Source: Anodontia alba
Lineage: Eukaryota; Mollusca; Bivalvia; Lucinida; Lucinidae
NCBI GenBank assembly: GCA_964016985.1
Contig: OZ024834.1
Span: 85,369,723-85,433,722 of the forward strand
Length of the DNA stretch: 64,000 bases
Direction of reading: 5' to 3'
Shown: positions 56,525-64,000 of the stretch, in pieces
How positions within the stretch are numbered: position 1 is the first letter of the stretch
Layout of the letters: each line of letters starts with the position of its first letter
Translations under genes and position numbers: made by a program
The notes under the pieces: model-generated
Seen by the model: the letters and a program-made list of their open reading frames with translations, nothing else
Databases searched by the model: none
What the model was told of the DNA's origin: nothing

Positions 56525-56841
56525 CAGTTGACTCTCATTATCTCGACCTCGCTTCTCGAATAACCGCTTATCTCAAAGTGAAAATTTGGTCCCTGTTTTA
56601 ACATAGAAATCTAACAACAGATAACAAAATATTGTGGAAAAGAGGGGAGCAATTTCTCCTCTTTTCCACAATATTTTCAATATATCTGTAACTTCAGGAG
56701 GCAAAGTATATATTCAATTCTTAAATGTGGTTGTTCGATCAACTGTTTTCCTCAAATCCGCAACTCTGATATGTCGAGGTACGGATATCTCGGAAGTATT
56801 TAAAAGAGACCCTTGGAATTCGAGATAACGAGAATCAACTG
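56525..56841. mobile_element. Pogo-like MITE, 317 bp
   Basis: Ends CAGTTGACTCTCATTATCTC and complement CAGTTGATTCTCGTTATCTC, TA on both sides. A strong internal hairpin lies at 56627-56679 (AAATATTGTGGAAAAGAGG arm). Short relative of 6549-7969. Confidence 0.85.
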
Positions 56842-56921
56842 TACTTTGTATGAAAGAAGAAAAACGCCAGTCAAGATAAAAACATCAAACTTTTAAGAAA
56901 GAGTAAAAGGTTTCCTAAGTT

Positions 56922-57230
56922 TGTTTGTTTGTGTTGAGGTTTTACGGCCCAGTCAACCCAATGGGGTCATGTCGAGCGCGGTCAGTTTACCTAACCACAC
57001 GTTACTGGGCAGGCTTAGTCCTCTAAGCGGTTAACCAGTATTGTGCACATTCTTTTGCCAGAAACTGACAACTGCCCTTCTTGAATCAGCGGAAGGGAGA
57101 GAATGACCGTAGAAAATATATCATGATCAATCTCCACGAAAGAATGTTGCCGACCTCGGCGGGGGTTGAACCCGCGACCTCCTGGTCTTCAGTCGGATGG
57201 CGCATCCAACTGAGCCAACGAGGCCGGCTC
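56922..57230 (-). mobile_element. S1 SINE, full length, 14-bp target duplication
   Basis: AGGTTTCCTAAGTT stands at 56908-56921 and 57231-57244. The minus-strand head begins GCCGGCCTCGTTGGCTCAGT with box B GGTTCAACCCC and a GAA-like anticodon loop (CTGAAGA). The 3' tail is (AAAC)n. Confidence 0.9.
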
Positions 57231-57299
57231 AGGTTTCCTAAGTTGCCTTCCCTCTAGAGGGAAAGATGGATGATTGTTTCATGGATGGATCTTGTCATA

Positions 57300-57870
57300 A
57301 ATTGGCATTTATGGTATAAAAATGCTGCTTAACTAGTAATCAAGACCTTAACGAGAGACCAGTATGGCAGTCTGGGGATAACACACTGATAGTACTAGAT
57401 TAATATGTATTAATCTCATTCTTATAACAATTTCATAATAACCTACATATTTTATGAAGAAATTAGGTATTTATTTAGTGCAAGTTTTTTTTTGTTTTTT
57501 TTTTTTTATCATCTGTTGAGAAAAAATTGTAAGGCACAAGCACACTGCTCTTTTAAAGCATACAATTCCAAATATTTCTTGGTGGACTGCACATGCCACA
57601 AAGCAGACTGTTCAAGTTTACAGTCTGGTCTAAGCATGCACACCGAAGGCATGAAGTACCTCATCAGTCTAAATAGTCTACAATATATGTCAGACCTACA
57701 TCAATCAAAAATTGTCTTGCATAATATGCAGATTCATTTACTCAATATCTGTAGTCTAGGACCCTTGCAGTCCATTGATTCTGTAAGCATACAGCTAAGG
57801 CCAAAGTTAGACTACAAATGTGCAAGCTGATCTATGCCTTTTTTCACGTTGCATGGCTCGTATAAAAGCA
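57300..57870. other. No gene seen
   Basis: Poly-T at 57486-57508. A 112-codon frame starting 57492 has no recognisable domain, opens inside the T run and lacks splice support, so it is left out. Confidence 0.45.
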
Positions 57871-57939
57871 GCCGGTGCCCAACAAACTGATTAGTTCAAG
57901 AATGTAAGTGTTTGTAAAAACTATGCCCTATGAATACAA

Positions 57940-58075
57940 GAACTTGACCGAATGGCTATGTCGCAACTGCTGGTGGTGTTCAAGGAACGGAGTTAAATGC
58001 ACAGACTAAACATTGTTGAGCCAAGCATGAAAACTAGGTCAAGGGCAGTAACGATCAATGTCAGTGGGCAAGTCG
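57940..58075. repeat. Dispersed repeat shared with 11775-11925
   Basis: Carries 'gcacagactaaaca' and the S-shared words listed at 11775 in the same order, followed directly by an F2-loop-like stretch at 58160-58195. Confidence 0.6.
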
Positions 58076-58215
58076 GGCATGATATTTCCACAGCTCTGAG
58101 TTTCATAATTGTGGCGTTTGTGTTGTCCTTATTTGTTCCTCATCTCTCCTTTTGGTGCCCTGGGAGGGCTGTGCTTCATGATTGTGGCATTTGCTTGGAT
58201 TCTTCACTTACATTT

Positions 58216-58442
58216 GAGCCAGCGCATGACAAAACCTACAATAAGACCAGCAAAGACTCAGATCAGCCTGTACATCCACTTAGTACGGCAAGGGTTTTCA
58301 TGTATCCCTCTTTCGAAAGCCTGGAGGTTGTAGAAGGCACATGTAATCTGCAAAGACTGATCAGACTGCGCAAATGTGCAGGCTGATCCGAGTCGTCCCT
58401 GGTTGCACAAATCTTATAGTAGGTTTTGTCATATGCTGGTTC
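58216..58442. mobile_element. Family-G MITE
   Basis: GAGCCAGCGCATGACAAAAC at the left; right end 'aggttttgtcatatgctgg' with the last bases mutated (GGTTC for GGCTC). The inside has 'aagactcagatcagcctg' and the inverse 'caggctgatccgagtc'. Confidence 0.75.
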
Positions 58443-58659
58443 TTTTTTTATTTTTGTGTAATTTCTAGTTTTATCAGTAGTATTTCTGGGATATACAAAT
58501 CTTTTACAAGTAAATAAGTAAGCTGATTGTATTTCACTCAGTCTTCCTAATTTTTAAGCAGTTGCAGATATTTAAACTGCAATTTATGCAAATCTTATCC
58601 CCCATTAATTTGTTAAACACAAAATTTCTGCACTATTAACAGTAAAATAGTGACAAACA

Positions 58660-59912
58660 AGAATATCGGTGAAACCGATGGATGCTCCCCGAACATGCAA
58701 TAGTCGGAACAGGAAACATTATCCTAATGTAGGCACTAGAGTGTTGACAAATTCTTTTCTAAAAATAGCCAGTGACCTTACACTGCAGCTTTAAACAAAG
58801 TAGCATGACTCTGTGACAAATCATCTAACCAGAAAGATTGAACAATATGCGCATCCCCTATTGCTGCTTAAGATTCCATTAAACTTTCGTTGAATTTCTG
58901 CCAGTATTTGCTAAGAATTTGCGTGGACACGAACAGTACCCTATATATTCATGCAGAACTCATCAAAGGGCAATAACTCTTGGAAAAATCATCGAACCAG
59001 AACACGCAGGTGAATGTCGAACATGCTCAAGATATTTAAAAGCTGCAGTGACCTTGACATTGAGCCCAGGACACTGGAAATTGAAATTGCTTGAGATGTT
59101 ATCATACTCAACATTTTTGTGAAATTATATTAAAATCCATCAATAAATCTAGGCACTAGAGCAAAAACAAAGTTTTTCTAAAAATAGCCACAGTGACCTT
59201 GACCTTGAGCCCAGGACCCTGAATGTCAAACATGCTCAAGATATTATCATACCCAACATTTGTTTGAAGTTATATCAAAATCCATCAATAAATGTAGGCA
59301 CTAGAGTGTTGACAAATTCTTTTCTAAAAATAGCCAGTGACCTTACACTGCAGCTTTAAACAAAGTAGCATGACTCTGTGACAAATCATCTAACCAGAAA
59401 GATTGAACAATATGCGCATCCCCTATTGCTGCTTAAGATTCCATTAAAATTTCGTTGAATTTCTGCCAGTATTTGCTAAGAATTTGCGTGGACACGAACA
59501 GTACCCTATATATTCATGCAGAACTCATCAAAGGGCAATAACTCTTGGAAAAATCATCGAACCAGAACACGCAGGTGATATGCACATCCACCTTCCATAC
59601 TTAATATTCCCATGAAGTTTCAATGAAATCCGACCAGTAGTTTCCGAGAATTCGCGTGGACACGAACAGTACCCTATATATTCATGCAGAACTCATCAAA
59701 GGGCAATAACTCTTGGAAAAATCATCGAACCAGAACACGCAGGTGATATGCGCATCCACCTTTGATACTTAATATTCCCATGAAGTTTCATTGAAATCCG
59801 ACAAGCAGTTTCCGAGAATTTGCGTGGACAAGAGCGGGACGGACGCACGGACACACGGACGCACGGACGAAGCGGCGACTATATGCTCCCCCGAAATTCT
59901 TCGGGGAGCATA
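58660..59912. mobile_element. 'CTCCCCGAA' repeat element with ~575-bp internal duplication
   Basis: Starts 'gtgaaaccgatggatgctcc' and ends in the hairpin CCCCCGAAATTCTTCGGGGA. A (GGACGCAC)n-like run precedes the end (59838-59872). Block 58730-59010 recurs at 59305-59580, and its last part again to ~59780. Confidence 0.75.
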
Positions 59913-60302
59913 AAAACTCATAATAATTGGATAATTTAATTTTTCAATATTGAAGTATAATTAATGACATAAATTACATTCACCGTTTTCAATGGCAGTT
60001 ATGCAAAAATTGTGGTGACATCACAATACACTCTATATTTCACAAATGTAATACATAGTTTACACTTCTAAAATGATAAATGAGCAGTGTCAAGTATAGA
60101 GTGGTTTATGCTGTCATCACTCATCTTTTATATATACTTAACTTCACACCTGAACACGAGTTACTACAAAAATATATATTTGCTGTGATGAAAGTATTAC
60201 ATAAACAGTAAAGCATTGCATGACATATTAAACAAATAAAGAGACAACAGGCATTTTTGTCATGTTGAGCAAAACACAAACTTTAACCCTCATCCTCCGG
60301 AT

Positions 60303-60334
60303 CACACACACACACACACGGATCACACACACAC

Positions 60335-60375
<41 letters not shown>
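60303..60375. repeat. (CA)n and (TA)n microsatellites
   Basis: ACACAC tracts at 60304-60333 and a TA tract at 60336-60374; a 67-codon frame through it is simple sequence. Confidence 0.95.
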
Positions 60376-60377
<2 letters not shown>

Positions 60378-60967
60378 TTCAGGGGTAGGCCTATTTGAGA
60401 GCACCTCAGAACCTCCAGAAACAAGGTCCATCCTTTAGTTCTAGGTTGTCCAACAGAGGAGGGAATTTGCCCATATTCAAAGCCAATCAGAGAAATAATT
60501 TTCCAAAATCACAGCAAAACTTTCACCACTTTCAGTTTTTCGGTCGCATCCCCTATCCGCTCAAATCAAGCTCCTGTGCCAACCACTTAAACAACTTTCT
60601 GTGATAAATGTACACAAATGGTAGACTATCATCGAAAGTTGACAATCTTTCCTGCAATGGCCACATGTGGCACTAGTCTCTTGGATTTTCTTTCCTTTTT
60701 TTTTTTTTTTTTTGGATAAATATGAACGGCTATCACATGATTATGACTATTATCACATGATAGTCACATGATCACAGCTATTAAGCCAATAGTTAGCCAG
60801 TTCATTGACACATCATGTGTGATTGTGAAGTAATTCGATGGAAAGTGAGGGGAGTAATATGCTCTGGTAAGCGTATCCCTTCAAAAGATCTAGATCAGAA
60901 CTTTCGTAGCAGGATAAGGGTTAATAGACAACATGTTGAAAGCAACCAAGCTATCTAACCAGGGCCT
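60376..60967. other. No gene seen
   Basis: Poly-T at 60694-60714 and clustered 'atcacatgat' words at 60732-60777. Nothing coding recognised. Confidence 0.5.
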
Positions 60968-60980
60968 TCACTGTCAGCTT

Positions 60981-61281
60981 TGTTTGTGTTGAGGTTTTAC
61001 GGCCCAGTCAACCTAATGGGGTCATGTCGTGCGCGGTCAGTTTACCTAACCACACGTTTACTGGGCAGGCTTAGTCCTCTAAGCGGTTAACCAGTATTGT
61101 GCGTATTCTTTCGCCAGAAACTGACAACTGCCCTTCTTGAATCAGCGGAAGGGAGAGAATGACCGTAGAAAATATTTCACGATCAATCTCCACGAAAGAA
61201 TGTTGCCGACCTCCGCAGGGGTTGAACCCGCGACCTGGTCTCCAGTCTGACGGCGCATCCAACTGAGCCACCGAGGCTGGC
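60981..61281 (-). mobile_element. S1 SINE, full length, 13-bp target duplication
   Basis: TCACTGTCAGCTT at 60968-60980 and 61282-61294. The head on the right has GCCAGCCTCGGTGGCTCAGT; a 2-3 bp deletion lies in the anticodon region. Confidence 0.88.
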
Positions 61282-61366
61282 TCACTGTCAGCTTACACAA
61301 TCATTAAATACTCTGTAGACTAAATCAGTAGACAGCAAAAGCCCTGTCAGTTGACTCCATGGATGT

Positions 61367-61612
61367 TTCTGTTAGTTTATCAGCAAGTCAACCCATTGGC
61401 ATCATGTCGAGCGTGGTCAGTTTACCTAATCACACTTTTACTGGGCAGGCTTATTCTAAGCGGTGACCAGTATTGTGCACATTCTTTGACCATAAACTGA
61501 CAACTGATATTTCATGAATTTTCATAAAATGTTGCCGACCCTGTGCAGGTAAAACCCGCAATCTCCTGATCACCATTCGGATGTGCATCCAACTAAGCAC
61601 TTGGGCTGGCTA
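61367..61612 (-). mobile_element. S1 SINE, old copy, 11-bp target duplication
   Basis: TCCATGGATGT at 61356-61366 and 61613-61623. The body is diverged and lacks part of the middle ('cttgaatcagcggaaggg' segment). Confidence 0.75.
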
Positions 61613-61836
61613 TCCATGGATGTACTGTCCGATCAGGGCTTTTCCTGTTCATATATGCCCTATAGACACATTTTTGCACAGCATGTAACACTGTCACAAT
61701 GAATATGTTAACAGAACGCCAAGATCAGACAACATATGCAGTGTTACTAGAACCTTCACTAGATCAGTTGGTGAATGACAAAGGCCCTAATTAGATGATG
61801 GATGTGCAAGCTATTCTTAGTCTTCCATGTTTGCAT

Positions 61837-62072
61837 ATGATGCTAATCGCACAAAAAGGGCCCTTATGCAATTTGCGGAAAATGCCGCCCAGATCAGCCT
61901 GCGCATAAGCGCAGGCTGATCCGGGACTTCATTGTCCACTTACAGAACGATTGGATACTGTAGTATTTGTCGACGAACAGAGAATGCTCAGACTGCATGG
62001 ATGTGCATGCTAATATGGATCTATATTGTCCACTAATTGTATAAGGGCCTTTTTTGTGTGTTGGGCATCATA
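61837..62072. mobile_element. MITE with 'AAGGGCCCTTAT' arms
   Basis: Left ATGATGCTAATCGCACAAAA then GGGCCCTTAT; right complement TGATGCCCAACACACAAAAA. The inside holds the hairpin CAGCCTGCGC/ATAA/GCGCAGGCTG (about 61898-61921). Confidence 0.65.
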
Positions 62073-62362
62073 TACAATGCACAACTCAAGAAAAGGTCCC
62101 GTATGCTACAGGCAGGCAAAGAAAGCCCAGATTAGCATGAGCCCAGATTATTCCTCACATCCATAGGAGCCTTTGTTCTTGCATGTAGATTCTGAAGTAT
62201 CCAAGAGCCTGCAAGTTAACAGTGAGGGCTCTAATCATACTAGTCAAATGTACAGGCAGATCTGGACCTGTTGCTGTCTACAGTAACATGCAGAGGCGCA
62301 TGAAAATCTGCTTGAAGAGCAGAGGCCCTGACCAGCCTCTGCCTCCATGTAGTCTGGCTGTT

Positions 62363-62668
62363 TGTTTGTTTGTGTTGAGGTTTTAAGGCCCTTCAACCCA
62401 TTGGGGCCATGTCGAGAGTGGTCAGCTTACCTAACCACACTTTTACTGGACAGACTTAATCCTCAAAGCAATTAACCAGTATTGTGCATGTTCTTGCACC
62501 AGAAACTGACAACTACCCTTCTTGAATCAGTGAAAGGGAGAGAATGACTAGAAAATATTTAATGATCAAATCTCCACAAAAGAATGTTACTGACCCGGCT
62601 TTGGTCGGACTCGCAACCTCCTGATCATTAATCGGGCGCGCATCCAACTGAGCCACCAAGACCGATGT
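62363..62668 (-). mobile_element. S1 SINE, diverged full copy
   Basis: Tail 'tttgtttgtttgtgttgagg' at the left, tRNA-like head to 62668 at the right; boundaries not framed by a clear duplication. Confidence 0.8.
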
Positions 62669-62740
62669 ATTGATATCTTTTTGTTGAGAAATCAGAAAAA
62701 TATTTATCTGGATACCCAATCTTATCTAGAGCTATTGTGC
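62669..62740. repeat. Half F1 foldback
   Basis: 'tttttgttgagaaatcagaa', 'ctggataccca' and 'tcttatctagagctatt', one outer arm only, joined directly to the SINE head. Confidence 0.6.
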
Positions 62741-63381
62741 AGTCTAATCTGGGCCTTCATTGTATGTCAATAAATTTCAAAGATCAGGACCGAGTTTTTG
62801 TTTAAAGCATCGTTAGCTTAATGAGCTCCTTAATGACAAACTTGTTGACTGTTGTAGCTAATGTAGTTTCAAATACATTTGATATTTTTGCTGCAAATGC
62901 AAAAGCTACTCACATTTTTTCAGCAAAAAATATCAATGTATTTGCCACATTTCAAGAAAGAAATTTTGACTGGGCCCAAGACTAGAGATAAACAGGCTGA
63001 CCTTGGTCTTGGTTGTTCAAGTATATCTTTAATCATCTTGTAAAATAGTTCATTTGGTTCCTGCTAACTTCAAATTACACTGCGTATGCAGTTTGCAAAT
63101 GATCTTTTCTATTTTGGCCCATTAAAGGGAAGGCTACATCTTCAAGGGGAAATATCTCTGGCATGAAAACAAAAATACCTCCCTTCTCACCAGAAGATAT
63201 TTTTTTAAGGGTAGCCCTATTCTGAAAGAATTCAAGTATTTGGAAGTAAATTCCTGTCTGCTGGAGGCATGTCTCTGAAAAATAGCAGCCAAATCTTCAG
63301 GTGTATCCATTTATTTTAAGAGCAAACAGCATGATCCTGGCCAGACAACTGCAGGCCCAGAAACGTGTCAAGGAAAACTAT
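62741..63381. other. No gene seen
   Basis: Contains 'tcaaggggaaatatctctgg' style words near 63140-63290 that resemble degenerate repeats at 37850-37960 and 48950-49040. No exon recognised. Confidence 0.45.
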
Positions 63382-63594
63382 ATAACCCTTGTCCTGCTGA
63401 ACCCAGATATGTCCTGCCTTTGCAAACAATGTAGATCCAGATCAGCTGGCTTCTGAAGGAGCCAACTGATCTGGCTCTGTACTATTTGCCGTTAAGGATG
63501 TGAATTTATAGCAACAATCTGGATCAAGTAATCTGATTGGCTGAAAATTAGAAGTGGGTGTGACATCTTAATTTATTCAGCAGGACAAGGTTAA
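63382..63594. mobile_element. TTAA-MITE family T1
   Basis: ATAACCCTTGTCCTGCTGAA / TTCAGCAGGACAAGGTTAA, hairpin core GGCTTCTGAAGGAGCC. Confidence 0.8.
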
Positions 63595-63679
63595 CAGTGA
63601 AGAGCAGACTCAGCTAGGGCATCGCTTATCTGATCAGGACCTCTGCTAGAGTCTGCAAGTATATTTTCAACTATTAAAT

Positions 63680-63927
63680 GAGCCAGCGCACGAAAAAACC
63701 TACAAAAAGACTTATGTGACCAGCAAAGACTCAGATCAGCCTGTGCTTCCTAGTTATCCAGCCTGCGCATAAGCGCAGTCTGATCAGTCTTTGTTGATCG
63801 CAAGTGCTTCTGGGTTATCCAAAGTGGGATAAACGAGAGCCCTAGCCATGCTTGATGGATGTACAGGTTGATATGAATCTTTGCTAGTCAAACAGGTCTT
63901 ATTGTAGGTTTTGTTCTGCGCTGGCTC
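63680..63927. mobile_element. Family-G MITE, best copy
   Basis: GAGCCAGCGCACGAAAAAAC and complement of GTTTTGTTCTGCGCTGGCTC as ends, AAAT on both sides (63676-63679 and 63928-63931). Inner hairpin CCTGCGCATAAGCGCAG (about 63762-63779). Confidence 0.82.
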
Positions 63928-64000
63928 AAATGTTTATTAAGCAAACAGAGAAGGTCTTGAGCACACAGCAAGGATGCTTGCACTGATCTGTACTTTCGCT

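Noticed and set aside
57152..57230. Possible functional tRNA-Phe gene (head of the S1 SINE)
   Set aside because: Cloverleaf-like, but it continues into the SINE body, lacks a pol III terminator after the tRNA and has target duplications around the whole element.
57492..57830. 112-codon frame
   Set aside because: Begins in a poly-T run and shows no domain, splice sites or repetition.

Overview
This is an AT-rich eukaryotic window with GT-AG introns, tRNA-derived SINEs, many miniature inverted-repeat elements and long tandem arrays. The mix of repeats, with a bivalve-looking ribosomal protein gene and a divergent forkhead gene, points to a bivalve mollusc. The species is not fixed by anything I can see. 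Most of the sequence is transposable-element or tandem-repeat DNA, and only three protein-coding loci can be supported.

Layout. 1-5840: a tandem array of ~1.7 kb units, one of which carries a SINE that its sibling units lack. 5860-9520: MITEs ending in TA microsatellites, a TA-flanked pogo-like element and an ~0.5-0.7 kb duplication. 9877-15564 (minus): RPL12 (uL11), coding exons 1-4; the exon for the last 32 residues lies outside the window. Its introns hold a SINE with perfect target duplications, a 1.6 kb DNA element with a 6-bp target duplication and a truncated SINE. 15889-19516: two tandem arrays around a 200-N assembly gap. 20563-24445: foldback elements and a 1.3 kb direct duplication. 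25318-26229 (minus): the terminal exon of an unrecognised 303-residue protein. 26230-31935: intergenic MITEs, foldbacks and a ~195-bp tandem array. 31937-48754 (plus): a nine-exon forkhead-box gene of 652 codons as modelled. 48755-64000: intergenic repeats, including SINEs, TTAA-type MITEs, GAGCCAGCGC-ended MITEs and a pogo-like MITE.

Function. RPL12 is a housekeeping component of the 60S ribosomal stalk base. The forkhead protein is a predicted nuclear DNA-binding regulator with an AT-hook-like motif, several basic stretches and a winged-helix domain whose recognition helix departs from the usual consensus. The minus-strand orphan and the forkhead gene face away from each other, and both first visible exons begin at or one base before their ATG, so each has unseen upstream exon(s) in or beyond the 5.7 kb between them. 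There is no operon, CRISPR array, rRNA or convincing functional tRNA gene. The strongest candidates for novelty are the divergent forkhead gene, the orphan exon, and the families of full and half palindromic elements.
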